From assembly GCF_008831285.2 (NCBI RefSeq), contig NC_045142.1, positions 4,657,501 through 4,721,500 of the forward strand: a DNA stretch of 64,000 nucleotides, written 5' to 3'. Position numbers and translations under genes: made by a program. Shown here piece by piece: positions 34,183 to 47,588 of this stretch. Source of the stretch: Nymphaea colorata (lineage: Eukaryota; Streptophyta; Magnoliopsida; Nymphaeales; Nymphaeaceae). Below the pieces are notes generated by a model. It was not told where the DNA came from, searched no databases, and worked only from the letters and a program-made list of their open reading frames with translations. Position 1 is the stretch's first letter; each line of letters begins with the position of its first letter.

Positions 34183-36780
34183 TAATCTAATTTTTTAAAA
34201 TACAGTACCACTTTTACCAGTCTTAATTGTCTCTGGTGGTGTTTACTCTGAGGAGGCGACCGGCCCTCTAATTGTCTTGTGCGTGGGATGTTGTTACTCT
34301 TCCTCGGTTCTAGGGGGGTTTTGGTTATCTAGTTATGACATGACCATCTCTGATTTTTTTAGTCCAAATATACCATTTTCACCCCTCACACATGGCATAC
34401 CTTTACCCTCGTCTGTTCTGCATCACACATTTAAAAGAACATTTTTTCAGCCCAACCTTCATCAACTGGCCCATCTGCCCTGAAATCTTGCCCTTTCTTA
34501 GTCCATTTCATCTACTGCATGTTTGGTTTTCTGTCCCTTCACCCTGTGCCATGGTTTTTGTCGGGTTCCTTCTTGCTAGCCACATCAACATCTCTAGTGT
34601 CTTTTTTGTCTTTCAACTACGGAGTCAAGACGCCACCTCTTTGTTAACTCCATTTTCTTTTGTCAATTGCTTGCCACTGCCTGGCCTTCCTTTCTCCATT
34701 CACTCCCCTCTCCCTTCTGCCCGAGGCAGCTATTTCTCTTTTCACCCTTACTTCAAGTAAGAAGTGGGTGGCATTTTACCTGGCTGTCTTTGCTCATTTG
34801 CTATTGGTGGTGGGCTTGAAAAGAGTGTTACAATCGCATGTTTAAGAACATAACAGATAGTGTCGCTTCTATTGGATATATCGTCAAGGCAGATGTCCAC
34901 CTTGCCCTTCGCATTGGTCGCAGAATGACCTCCACCTCTAACTAGGTCACTGAGTCCCTCTTCCACTTCTTGTTTATTGTTTATACTCTGTTTGTACATG
35001 TTTGGGGACATCTTGTCACTGTTTTTGTCTTGATAGAATTCTCATTTTATCACCTCTCTCATGATCTTTCTCTTTCTCTCCCTCTCTCTCATTTATTGTG
35101 TGGTTGTCTGTATATTTTGTTCTTTTTATTTTTGTTTTTGCAGTTTGTTCTTCTATCTAGAGGACATCATGTCCCCAAATTTTGTTATGTATTTTCATTT
35201 TATCGGCTCTCTCTCTCTCACAATGTGCTTATCAAGCCCTTAACTTGGCAGGCGCTGTTTTTTTTTTTTACCTTCTTCTCTCTCTCTCTCTTTTCTATGT
35301 GTTTTTATTCGCTCAGTCTTTCTTTGCTTTCTCCCAAGCAAATACTTTTTTGCTATTTTTGAGATATTTTGATAGAATAGAGGAGCAACTGACCTAGATC
35401 GTGTGCTAGTCGTATATCATTACTGCTTGCCAGATACTCACGGCAGTTAATATATTTAAACAAGTCTGTGCAGAGTATTTGATAGAATTACACTTTGGTT
35501 CAGCCAGATAAAAACCACTTTAGAATTGCTACTTGCTACTTACGTTTGAAAAAGTTATTATTGCATGATTTAGCACTAGGATCCAAGTTTGGAAATATTA
35601 TTTTTATCTAAGATGATGAATAAATGGACATGGTTTTTTGGTGCTGATCTCCAGGTTCTCAAAAAAGTTAATTTTTTTCTTTTCAGTACTGCATGAACCT
35701 TGAACAGCTGCAAAACAAGATTCGGTCATATGAAATTTGGATTAAATCTGGTACCTATATGGAAAAATTATCATCATGGTCGGCTTTTATACAAAATTAA
35801 GACGTAAATGCAATTTTCCTATCTATAAACTGCCGTATATTAAATATTTTACAATTACATATATCTACATATAACTGGGCCAGTCATGGGCTGCAGACCG
35901 AGAAAGTCGGGCTGGGCCTGGGCCAGGGGCACAGTTTACGGCCCAGTCTGACCCCATGTCCAGTCCTAACCACAGACGGAGGGGCACCAGTTGATGCTGT
36001 TGGCTCGTGCTAGTCATTCAGCCGTCGTTGGACAACCGGCGAGGATTGGCAGACGTCATTGACCATCGCCGGTCTTCTAGTAAGGGCCAACAACAATGCT
36101 TGCTGCACCGCCTTCAGCCCTCAACTAGTGAGGGTTGATAGGGTGGACTCCATGGACGCTTGCAGAAGTCCTGGATAGGTCTGGTTCTTTGCGGACTTCC
36201 TTGCCGTCACCACTACCAGAATATTTGGTTCAGATGATTTATCCCATCTGTAGCTCGTTATCGGTCTTCATTCAGATCGGCACAGGAAAGCTGAAGGCAG
36301 ATGTAGAGAATGAATCTGCCCGGTCCACCCCCTCCCCTGTTTTTGAAATCAATTGTTTTTTCCAATTCGAAAGAACATAGTCAGGTTGTTATTTTTTTTT
36401 TTTTCATTTTCTAGTGTTTTCTAAAAATTACGAATTTCATTTATTCAAACATTGGAGATAATTGAAGCTCGATTTCTTCAATGATTTAACCTAATTGGAC
36501 TTCCCCTTAACAAAAATGTGTAACAACAATGTTTAATCAAATATGACACGACACAGGCAAATGTAAAGTATTTTCTGATTCATTGTCAGAGCTCCTTCAA
36601 ATTACTGAGACCAATCCCAATCTTGAATTTTTTTTAATTATGTATATAAGATTCTTCCGATGGTGAATTTGAACTGATGCTTAGTTATATTTGAGAATTC
36701 CAATAACAATTACTTGCATTTAATTTCTAACTCGAATTAGAAAGTTATTGCAATCATATAAAGATTATGGAAGTTCTGCT
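34183..36780. other. intergenic, no gene recognised
   Basis: The plus strand has several pyrimidine-rich open frames (34277-35400) rich in Leu, Phe and Ser. They look like products of CT-rich sequence and show no domain, though part may be the far end of the LINE. A GGGCC-rich patch at about 35877-35970 resembles the end of another non-autonomous element. Nothing else is supported. Confidence 0.5.
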
Positions 36781-37326
36781 ACAAAAAAACTGGAGCTACC
36801 TAAGTAGTTGATCAAGCATCCATTAGAGAAGACCCACACGCTGAGTGCAGATCCATGACCACATTACAACCTTCATCTCCTCAAAAATACTGACCTATGA
36901 AAACTAAGAACTTTTAGTTCCTAGATGAGTCAACCATCCCTTGAAGTTTTTTAGACCGATTAGCCAGGCTAATTGGGCATAGTTCTTTGCTAAACAGTAT
37001 CAAATATTCATCTGCCAATTGAAGGTAGTTTCTTAGTTGAAAAAATTCCGTAATCTTCAAGGACTAAGCAGCATAGCCTGGCATGTACGGCCACTTTGTG
37101 CAGTGCTTTCCGTTTGTTAGACAATAAAAGGAGACAAGTATGAATAAAAAAGACACGAGCAATCTTTATTACAGGAGGATGAAAGTTCAAACTTAAATCC
37201 ACTCATGAAATGCTTATTCATCATCACTATCCATAAATGTTTTAAGTGATTCGATTGTCAAGGAGCAAAAGATCAGCTAATGTTGCATTGAAGCTTTCTT
37301 TTGTCTGCTACGATGTTGATGTGAAA
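36781..37326 (-). other. 3' flank of gene E, shared with gene F
   Basis: Bases 36800-37000 align with about 56125-56320 downstream of gene F, in the same position relative to the kinase stop codon. It is probably 3' untranslated or flanking sequence of the ancestral receptor gene that was duplicated to give E and F. Confidence 0.5.
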
Positions 37327-38504
37327 TTAAGCTTCTGACTTTCTAATGGATGTCCTTGGTGATTTGGGCACAGGATGAGATGTTTCAGTTGAAGACTCTG
37401 AAGTAATCACAACTTCTATAGCTGAAACTTCGAGCTCCTCGGAACCAGCCTCCATCTCCATCTCCATTGCCTGATTCAAGTCATTCAGAATCTTACACAT
37501 GTGTGGCCTCTTTGCAGAACTCCGTGCAGTACATGCGATTGCTACCTCTACAACCTTTTGCATAGAATTCATTTTATGCTGCCCTTTAATCCTTGGGTCA
37601 ACAATGCTATCTATTTCACCACTCACAATATTTGATGTCGCCCATTGAACAATATGAAAGTACTGCTCGGGGGTGCCGAATTTAGCTGGGTGGCCGCAAA
37701 TAAGCTCAAAAAGAACAATACCAAAGCTATAAACATCACTCTTTTTGGTGAGAATGCTTGTTTCGGAATACCTGCGAGACAGATGCACGATAAACCTTCC
37801 TTAGAGTTAATCCCACGAACAAAAAAAATTGTACTCCTTTCTCTTAGAAGGTAGAAGAGTAGTTCTAGTGGCTTGCTTTTATCGTGTATCTAATAGCTTA
37901 TTCTACCAACAAATGACCAGTTATACACCATAGAACCTACATTCTAGAGGGTACCTAGGGATATGCAATATCTATATATTCAATTACAATTTCCTAGGTT
38001 TTAGATTTTTGAGGATCAGCAGCCCCATTTAGCAATTTTGTCCTCTTGATGCTATTCAATTAGTGCTTTTTTAGCTTCTTTTATTTTCTTCCTGAATATA
38101 ACTCGACGATACCTTCTCATTTTAATTTATAGTTATTTTTTAAATATTCATAGAATGACTTCTCTAAATCAAATAGTTGAAACATGCAACATGAGTAAAA
38201 TGCATGCACAGATTATCTGAAAGTAACGCATTAATCATATACTTGTGCATAATGGTGTCCATGCATAGTCATAACAAGCAACTTTAGGTTCTTTCTTAGT
38301 ACAAAGTCAATAGCTCATATATAGGTCTCAGTTGGAAGCAGAGTATGTGATAATTTATTCATTGTGATCCACTTGCAGAATTTGGTAGTCAATTAAGCAT
38401 GTAGCAGCATGTAATAACCAAAATTGCAGTTCACACGTAGCCAACAGCTACGCTTTCCTATGTCATGTGTTTGTGTGTACTCACATACATATATATAAAT
38501 ATAA

Positions 38505-38544
<40 letters not shown>

Positions 38545-41500
38545 TTTACCCCAAGCATCAAGTCACATGGAGCCAAAAATCACAATAGTTGGCCTTGCCA
38601 ACATGATGCACTCGACGAACCTATCTTGGCATGGCGTGGGCCATAAGAGCGCTTGAATATTTAGAAAAGGTGTAATAGTTTAACAGAAAAAACATACTCC
38701 GGATCAATGTATCCAGGGGTGCCAGCAATCCCGGTTGATGTTTGAGTCTTCTCATCAGCCCTAGAAATCCCAAAATCTGCTAGCTTGGCTTCTAGTCGTT
38801 CATTAAGAAGGATGTTTGTAGTCTTTACATCTCTATGAATGATGGCTGGTTGGCAACCTGAGTGTAGATACTCCAAACCTGAATCTCATGAACAAGCTAT
38901 ATAAGCATTGGCTAATGGATGATAAAGACGTTAAGACTACTGAAACCAAAGGGCAGGGCCTTGCATACCTATTGCAACATCCAAAGCTATTTGCAGCCGC
39001 TTCTTCCATGTTAAGGGTGTTGTTGTGGTTTTCCTGCCTACAAACAACAATTGTGACCTCTTACTAGTTAATTTATGATGTATCACTATTACGTTCAAAA
39101 CGGCATTAAGCATTCAATAAAGATTTGGTGGGTTTAAGAAAAAAAAAATTTCAAGTTCTAGAAGGATATATATATATATATATATATACATATACGTGTG
39201 TGTGTGTGTGTATGAGAGGGTAGAACAATATCTTACTTGCTTAGACATTTTCTTACTGACAATTATTAGCCCCATTGGTCTTCTGGAGTTAGGTAGCATG
39301 TCAACTTTTGGTGATAGGAAATAGATTGTTAGCTCTTCAATTTAAATTCACCATATGTTGTTTGGTCTGCTGAAAAAATCCATGCTATAATCCACTCACG
39401 AGGTGGAATATGATCATGTTTTTCTTCTTTTAATTATAGCTTTCTAGCTTCGGCCATGCCACTTATTAATCATATACATCTAATCTGAAATACCATCCAT
39501 CTCACCAAAAGCTTGGCAACTGCTTTTTTTAGCTTGAATATATGAGTACCAAAGTTTTTAATTTCTGATCAAATTTTTCCAATTCCATAAGCTATTTTTT
39601 GGCTGACCCTTGAAGAAATTCACTTATGCAAGCACTACAAGGATTTGTGTAAACGAGGGTTGGCGGGAGGTCCAGCCTTTAGCCAAATAAGGGTTCACCA
39701 AGAGGCTTAGCTTGAAGATCTATGCGTGGAGGAAAAGATGAAGATAAATTAGGTTGGTGAGAGGCGGCGGTAGAGAAGCCTTGAACAAGAAGTTCTAAAT
39801 AAAGTGAGAAACATTTATCTTTTTTAGGGTTATAATGAGTATGTAAAGCTTATCATGTGAAAGCCTTTGCCTATGAATACGTAGGTACCCAAGTTTGTAA
39901 GGTATGGCTCCAAAAAAGAAAGAGAGAAAAAAGAGAGTTTCAAGGGTTGTACTAGTGCTTCTTTGGACATAGTAATAAGAAAGAGTTTGCGGTGGAGGTA
40001 GACTCATGGTTGAGCCACCTTAATTCTGTTTTCCTCTTTTTTGCCCAAGTTCTTGTGTGTTGCTTCATACTTTGTTCCTTTGGCCAAAAGTATAACATAG
40101 TGTGCAGTGGAGTTTGTCTTCCTCACAAGTATCAAAGAAAACAGTATGATCAAGTTGACTATATATGGAAGACAAGTACCAAATCAGTTACCAGCAAATA
40201 GTTTCACTAAAAGTTAAATGTATGTGTCAATATTCTATATTTTCATGGATGATAAAGGTTGTGATGCTAATATTGGTCCTTGAAGGATTATATTCTAAAT
40301 TATGGCGACAATAAAAGAACAAAATCTTCCATTAGTACTAGACAAATGAGCTTCCATATTTCAGCTAGGCAAGAAGTGAGAAGCCTTTTGAAGACCAGTT
40401 CTTCGAACTGCCTAACTTCTTAATTAAGTATTCTTATGTGATGAGCACATAATCAGATGCCATGATCAAATGCTTATAAAGAGCTGTTAGGCAAATACTT
40501 ATGTTATATGCATGTTCATTAACATATTTTTTCAACTTATTGCAGGGCATGATTTGCATATTGTTTACATGATTTATTTATTATGCTAAATTCATGATAT
40601 AATATAGAAAATGAAATTTAGCTATGTCTGTACCTGATAAGAGGCCTCTTAAGCTTCCATTCTGCATGTACTCGTAGAGCACAATCATGTTCATTCCTTC
40701 ATCACAATATCCAACAAATGGGACAAGGTTTTTGTGATGCACTGTTGCTAACAACTTGACCTGAAATGTTGCACATGGTAAACTTGACCTCCTCATATTT
40801 TAATGGAAATAAAACAAGCATAAATAATTAAAACAATAAAGGATAACTCCACTCTAACCTCTGCAACAAATTCTTTAGGTCCTCGTTGGTGCAAATCTTT
40901 CAATACTTTGACTGCAACTTTTTTGCCACTATTAAGGCACCCATAATAAACAGAAGCTGATCCTCCTTCAGCAATAATGGTTTCAAAGTTACATGTGATC
41001 TTCACAATCTCTTCATGGGTGAATCCATGGTTAGGCACTAGCTGCATCCATCCAGTCTGTTGCTTCGTCTGATTCTCTACAATTTCACATAAAAATTCTT
41101 TAATGAATTAAGCCTTCAGTCTGTGATGTGTCGTTTCCATGTGTTGCCAAATTGTTTTTTGAGCCATTGCAGAGTTAACGGTTTCCATTCCATCTAATTT
41201 CACAAAGAAACATAATGCAAACAACTGATTTTGAATGCCTATTTGTTTAGGAGTAGAATTACTTGCTTCAACTTAAGGATATGGTGCCCATGGGAACTAG
41301 ACAATGAATGTCCTCCTGATGGCCATTGCATGTTTCCCGTATGCCAGCCGCTTTTGAGTCTGTGTATATATGCAGTAGTTCTAAAATACTTTTCTTTTTT
41401 GTTCTAAAAGAAGATGTGAAAATGTGTTAGATACACACATGGACCTCATGCAGCTATGATCTATGTGTCAATTTTCTGTTGATAAAGCATAACCAAAAAA

Positions 41501-42104
41501 TTAGATCTGGCTAGGCAATTATCAACATAACACGCACAAATGCTCAAAAAGGTTTTGAGTAACCAGAAACGTTCTGATTTCTAAAGTAGGAGGCCTCTTT
41601 CAGCCTTTCAAGGGGAAGTGGCTTGGCCTATATGCTAGAGGGAGCTGGAAACTCATGGTAGTTATATAGCCATTAATTTAAATGGACAATATTGAGGCAC
41701 ATTCAGAAATAAAATTACTTACCTATATTATTCACAACCACAACATTAGTAGGTGATTGCTCAGGACGTTGGCCTCGAAGGCATGCATAAACAATATAAC
41801 CAACTAGCAATAGAAGTAAGACAGCTGAGCCGACTGATACTCCAATTATGATCGGCTTCACACTTCTTCTGCCTTCTCTTGTGGGTGGACTTGGCTTGTT
41901 TGGGCTTGGCTTGGATTCATTGAGGTTGTTTCCCCCTGTACTGAAAACAAAGATAATTAAGGACATTTAAACCATGCAATGGACGAAGCACCATCAACTG
42001 GTTGCAAATATCATATTTTTAGTTTGTTCATTCTCATGGCCTCTTTGACGCCCCGGAGAAGTTATCCAAGCTCTCTATGCTTGCCTCTCTCTCTCTCTCT
42101 CTCT

Positions 42105-42160
<56 letters not shown>

Positions 42161-45100
42161 TACACCGGGTATGCTCACAAAGGTGCATTGCTTCCTTTGT
42201 ACAGTCCTTACTTTAGTTTTATTTTTCTGCCTGCCAACGATGCCGGTAGGGATCCGGTGAATTTGTTGTCTGCTAGGTTCCTGCAATCGAACAATGGAAA
42301 TTCCAACATAATAATGGCTCAATGGAGATTAACCATAGTTGCAGATTCATACTTCACGAGTGCATTCAGATAAAGAAGCAAAATATTCAATACATTGCAA
42401 TTTTTAAACAAGTAATTAATAAAAACATGGTGACCCTTCTTTTTAAGGAAACAACTCCATATTGACCATATCCTCATTCCCTGTAAGAAAAATAATAGAT
42501 TTCTGCAAGAAATATGGTCACTTTATTAAGGATGCATAGAGTGCCTTGAGAAACAAGCAGAACCGAAGAACACATATTTGGTCATAGTGCCTGATTCATT
42601 TGATAGCTTCAACTCAAGTACTAGTTTAAGCAGTCCCAGTTCGTCTATGTTACAAAGATTGCATTCCTGAGTAGGCTTCCAAGAAATTGATCATAGCCTC
42701 ACCTAATTAGCTGGAGCTGAAACTCATCGTCTAGCGTCTCTGTCTTGAGCTTTAGGTCACAAGTTCTCATTTGGCTCATAAATCAAAATGGGTGGGCTTA
42801 GGATTGTAGAAAAAAGTATAGGTGATCGACAAATTGATAAAAGAAATAAAATTTAATGGCCGGTTTGTATGACAATAGAGGATGAAGTGCTTGAATCACA
42901 AACACGGAAACTATTCATAAACATTACTTCTCTTTAACTGATGAACTTGACTTTAAAGCTTAAATGAGACAAGTAGATAATTCATAATTGGCTTACTAGG
43001 TTCTGTTCAGCCTATTTACTTACTGCGTTAGGCCAAAATGAGCTTGTCACTAGCCAAACCTATTTGAAATGTGAGATACAGTTCTTTATTCTTTGATAAT
43101 CAATAAAAGGTGGGGACCCTACTCCCAGCAGTGTTACACTAGCAATGTAAGTTGCAGCTATAAAAAGAGTTCGGCTACACATTCCATGGGTAGTGGTGTT
43201 ATAATTAAGAATATTTTTTTTTACATTCTTTGAAGACAGAAGAACACTTTGGCCTCGACGACTTATGCCAATGTTTGGTGAGCATCTCCTCTTTCCAGAA
43301 ACAGGGCATTCTTGGAGTAGCATAGAACAAATACCAAACGCCACCATAAATTATCAGGTCGACCGGCACGGTATCACTTCCTCTAGAGGTTCTAGACTTA
43401 CCTTCATGTGGAGTTCTTCCGGTGACATATTCTGTGTAAGCTCTCCATTGATCTTGCAGCCATTAACGTAAGGAGTTCTTTCAGCATAGGGGCTGGTAGG
43501 TGGTCGGTCTTTATTTTAAATCTCTAAAGCATCAACTCTTTATGATAGAGGGGCCAATGATACACAAGTAAAAGTCTGATGTGGGCAGCGCGTCAAGGCA
43601 GTGAAAGTAAGCCTTATAACCTAGAGAAAGTGGAGACAGTATTTCTATTTAATCGAGGAACATTTGGTCCGCCTTCCTCTGTTGGGCCCCACCAGCTTTG
43701 GAGCTAATGGGGTAAAGGAAGGGGGGAGCTTCATTACAATTAAAAGAAAACACATGGGTGACAGCATAGCTTTCCAGCAAGCAATCAAGCTTAATTCTGT
43801 AGTAAAAAGTGTTTGGACTCAAACTGACAAAACAGAAAACTTGGTTTCATGTGAACTGGCTTTCATGTATTTAGCCTTCTTCTGCCTATAAACTTACAGC
43901 TCTTTCAAGAAAGGAAATCTCCCTAAGAACTCTGGGATCTGACCGTTCAAGCTGTTGTTACTGAGATCACTGCAAAATCAAATGGCATTTAGTGAAACTC
44001 CGTGTGTATATATATATATATATATATATAAAAGTGGAAACCGAAGCATGACTGTGTTTTATATATATAAGTGGAAACCGAAGCAGGACTGTGTTTTACT
44101 CACATTATCTCAAGCGCAGTCAGGCCACTGAAGTCTGGAAGGGTACCGATCAAGCTCAACCCGCTAAGGTGACTTAAAAAGCAAAAGAGAGGGGCAACAT
44201 ACTCAAAAGATGCCTTAGGATCAAAGTATTAGTCTTGCTGTGAGAAGGAAAAAGATTTTGCAATTTAAATTAATGGCTGGATTTTTCATAGGTACAATAT
44301 CACAAAATTGAAAACCTCTACCAGTTAAAAAAAAAATAAATCCTAAAAATAAATATAAAAAATGTAAGAATGAAATGTAGAAATGAAAAATGTGGAAGGA
44401 ATGCCAAAAGAACACGAAACATGTTTTTGGCCTTTTTTTTATTTTGAGTTTTTTTAAAAAGTAATGTTTTTTCGGCTGATCTATTTGGACATATAAAAGA
44501 GGGTTTTTTTTTTCAAAAAATAGGATTTCCTATAACAATAAATCTAAATTATTAACCAACATTTTCATCTATTCTCCTGCTTGAAGCTCAAGATCAGAAT
44601 ATAACGAATAAGCTGTTCGGCAAACACACCATTGGGGTTTTAAAACATTTTTCTTTACACACGTTTCAAACACATGTTTTTTTTTTTTTTTTTGTAATAA
44701 AAAACATGTTGATTTTGAACTTGTCTTTTAAAAACATAATGTATGTTCATTATTATTAATGTTCTAAGAGGAAACTCATAAATTTGTATCCTACTCACAG
44801 TTCAGTAACGCTAGGTGAATCGTTAGCATTGCAGTTGAGCCAATCCCAAGTGGACCCTGCAGGAAGGCATGGATCACCTGCCCATGATTGAAGCTGTTGA
44901 TATTGACCCTGCAACACCTTCAAAGCGTTCACTGCAAATCATGTTGTCAGAAAACCGAACATTTTGTTCAAATTTCTAGTGAAAAGAAATGGTAAAAAGG
45001 ACCACATTAATTCCACAAATATAGCAAATTATTATTATTATTATTATTTGTTGCGTTTTCCTAGAAAAGTAGAAAGCATAGTAATAGAGATCATCTTCCA

Positions 45101-47485
45101 ATTGACGCTCGGAAGACGAGACTGTGAGAGTCGTCGTAGTCTTCGCTGCTGGTGTTATAGCGTCCACTAATGCCAGCCCTGGTATCTATATGAATGCGAA
45201 CCATAAACTAAGTACAGGAAATTGATTCATAAAGTGTGCACTAGTTCCTTATGTGTGCGAGAGAGAGAGAGATACCATCATTTCTGCTAGTTCCGTCAGC
45301 TAGTCCTGTCTTGAGTTTAAAAAGCTCCATGGCATTGAGGATGGGAGGAAGGGATGCATCTGGTGTATTGACCAAGGAAATGTTTGATCCAGCAGTCAGT
45401 CTCCGACCACCGTGATTGTAATGCATCCACTCATCTGACTGATAAGGTGGGATTATAGAACCGTAGTCGTTAAGCTTTTCGTCATCAACAAGGAAATCGA
45501 AAGACCTGCTCTTATTCTGGTAAGCTGCCTCTAACACTTCGGAGAAATAGAAACTGTAGTAATATGTATCATCTTCCAAATACAATGGGACTGTCAGAGT
45601 CGTAGCATTGCTCGACGCTGGAGTTATGGCGTGGGCTAATGCCAATCCCGGAATATCCGTGAAGTTTTTTATGAAGCTCATGTTATCTCTCGCCACGGTC
45701 ACGGTGCCGTCGATCTCACCACTTGGATGCCAATAACGGTCATAAGAATCATCAGGATACCTGCCAATCAAACAACCGAGAGTCAACGCGTTTTAGGAAC
45801 CGAGCACAACACAAAACCGGAGAATGCACAGGGCACAACAGAGCAAAGGCAATAAACTCCGGGGAAGGCGCTTCCACTTCCTCGGCCATCTCACAAGGCA
45901 GGGCGTCGGGCAACCACCAGTCCGCTTTTCTTTTTCAGTGTTAAATATTGCAGGTAGTTCGTATGGATGGTAGGCTGAGGTTGTACATCACCTATATATA
46001 TATATAATTTGTACCATAAGATAATTTCCCAGTTTTAGCTGCACAAACATTAGAATTTTAATTATGTACGAATCATAACATCCAAGTACACAATCGTAGA
46101 AACCGTATCTATATGACATCGAAGGTAAAATGTATTTTTCTAGTTATGATGTTAATAAAGTAGTTTAGTCCTATGTTGTAAAAATCGGTTTGCAAACGGA
46201 ATCCTTGAGTCTGCCGATTTAAAGAATTGGCTGTGAATTGGCAAAAACATCAGAAGTTGTTCATACGAGACATGAAACAAATATAAGAAACTCGCTAAAA
46301 AATAAAGTTTTGAGGCTATTTAAAAAACGCGTTACAGTTAATCGAGCTAATTCAGGCTAATTCTGATAACTTTTTCTTTTGCTTCAAAACCTTAAATATT
46401 ATGAAGCGGAAATTAAGAAGTATGAAAAGACTTTTTCAAAACTTTTAATTTCAGCTTATGTACACCGAACTGATTATATGCACTGCTCGGTGTATAAACA
46501 AAAAATTGTGTAGCGGATAATCAAAATACTAGCAATCTTTTTGTGTAAGGTTGGAAAAGAAAAGGTCGTAAAACAGTTGAAAGTCTTACTTTTCGTCTTA
46601 CCTAACAAAGACTTTCGATCCGAATGCTTTCCTCTGCCCCCATAGAAGAAAGTCTTCTTCGCCATCCGTCTCGTACATGCCCGGCTCAAATTCCCTAATT
46701 TCAAGAGCTGAGATGAAAGGAATTTGGTCGGGCGATTTCCGAGCAACACAGACGCTGATGTTTTCTCTCTTGGGTGCATATATTACTTCCCAATAGTAGG
46801 ACTTGTTGGATGAAGTTGTCACGCTGTCCCAATGGTTGCCATCAAATTGAAGATGGAAGGATGGCGGCGATGATTTCCCATCGTAGTTGCCGTAGAAGAA
46901 GGATGCTCGAACCATGTGTTTCCTTCCCCTGTTCACGCCTGGGATCACGTAGCAGCTTTTCTTTTGGGAGGGAAAGTATCGGAGGCTGTTGATCTCTTGT
47001 CCGTACAAATCACTATTATTTTGCACTACGGCAGGTAAAGCACTCCCTGCATTGATATAACTGTCGTCGCCGACCCATTCCATGCCCCGGCTGTCAGTGC
47101 GCGTACCCATTGTTCCACAATCGATGTTCAAGAACACTGGAAAAACAACAAGAAACTCACCAGTTATGATGCATGAAGTGCGCCCTTTCGGGGTGGGTCT
47201 GTAGTTCCTTGAAATCAAACTCCGCCCTTGTATGAAAGCAATCAGTCTCCCGAAACATGCCACTTTTGAAAAACATTAGTTACAGATACGTAGAGGAAGG
47301 AGGGGAACTAAAAGCAGAAATTGTGTGGGAGTATCCATGTGGGTCAATCTGGTGTGGATTTCTTCATTAACGAAGAAACAAAAGAAGCCCAAGGTGAGAT
47401 CATGAGAGCACTTACGTTTGTCAGCAAATCCAGAGAAAATTTGGAGGCCAATGCATAAGCTAAAAAGGAGGGAGCTTGCTGCCAT
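37327..47485 (-). CDS. gene E: malectin-like LRR receptor kinase
   Basis: Thirteen exons join in one frame of 896 codons plus stop: 47485-47416, 47136-46602, 45760-45276, 44931-44799, 44172-44104, 43969-43898, 42280-42212, 41940-41723, 41076-40859, 40760-40634, 39037-38969, 38878-38698 and 37771-37327. Order: signal peptide ([17 protein letters not shown]), malectin-like ectodomain about 24-363 ([17 protein letters not shown], then [13 protein letters not shown]), GDPC motif at 382-385, short LRRs to about 478 ([15 protein letters not shown]), TM segment about 507-530 and kinase from about 570. Catalytic Lys607 (VAVK), HRD with Asp705 and DFG at 723-725 are present. The Gly-rich loop is degenerate: AEGGSAS at 586-592 lacks two of its three glycines. 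This is the LRR-I type of plasma-membrane receptor kinase, which acts in defence, symbiosis or growth signalling. In SYMRK the GDPC motif controls ectodomain cleavage. The ligand is unknown. Confidence 0.92.
38513..38542. repeat. (AT)n microsatellite in a gene E intron
   Basis: An AT run preceded by ATAAAT variants in the intron before the last exon. A second run lies at about 39165-39188. Confidence 0.85.
39633..39660 (+). mobile_element. possible CACTA-type end inside a gene E intron
   Basis: CACTACAAGGATTTGTGTAA resembles the outer end of plant CACTA elements. It is followed by GC-richer sequence with GGGTT repeats. No opposite end is recognised in the same intron, so this is weak. Confidence 0.25.
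42083..42157. repeat. (CT)n microsatellite in a gene E intron
   Basis: Two CT runs split by CCAT, just 3' of the last LRR exon on the coding strand. It generates the Glu/Arg and Leu/Ser open frames seen on the two strands, which are not genes. Gene F has a much shorter CT run at the matching place (about 60256-60280). Confidence 0.9.
44033..44097. repeat. short direct repeat beside the LRR2 splice donor of gene E
   Basis: GTGGAAACCGAAGCATGACT and its near copy begin about 38 bases apart, next to the donor at 44103. Gene F has one copy (about 62119-62147). A local duplication in gene E. Confidence 0.75.
45056..45190 (-). pseudogene. duplicated malectin exon fragment inside a gene E intron
   Basis: On the minus strand this reads [20 protein letters not shown] and then [15 protein letters not shown], matching [20 protein letters not shown] and [15 protein letters not shown] in exon 3 of gene E (about 45540-45655). 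It lies in the intron between exons 3 and 4, lacks the rest of the exon, and is not needed for the frame. A partial tandem duplication of exon 3, or a remnant of another receptor copy. Confidence 0.75.
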
Positions 47486-47575
47486 CTTGAAAGGATGGTG
47501 TATCGATACAAGCGGTTTCCACGCTCAGAAGCAGAACCACCTTTCTTTGTGCGTTAACTTGGCAAAGAGAGCCTG

Positions 47576-47588
47576 CACATAAATAGGG
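47576..47588 (-). promoter_or_regulatory. TATA-like box of gene E
   Basis: The minus strand reads CCCTATTTATGTG about 95 bases before the start codon at 47485. The position is reasonable for a plant promoter; no other element is clear. Confidence 0.4.

Noticed and set aside
34277-35397. Series of hydrophobic plus-strand frames as membrane proteins
   Set aside because: They overlap in several frames, are driven by CT-rich sequence and show no conserved residue pattern.
40859-41076. Apparent frameshift at the start of the first kinase exon of gene E
   Set aside because: Rereading shows CTGGATGGATGCAG, which keeps the frame from the acceptor at 41077; the exon is 218 nt, exactly as in gene F.
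42062-42373. Glu/Arg and Leu/Ser frames on the two strands
   Set aside because: Products of the (CT)n microsatellite in a gene E intron.
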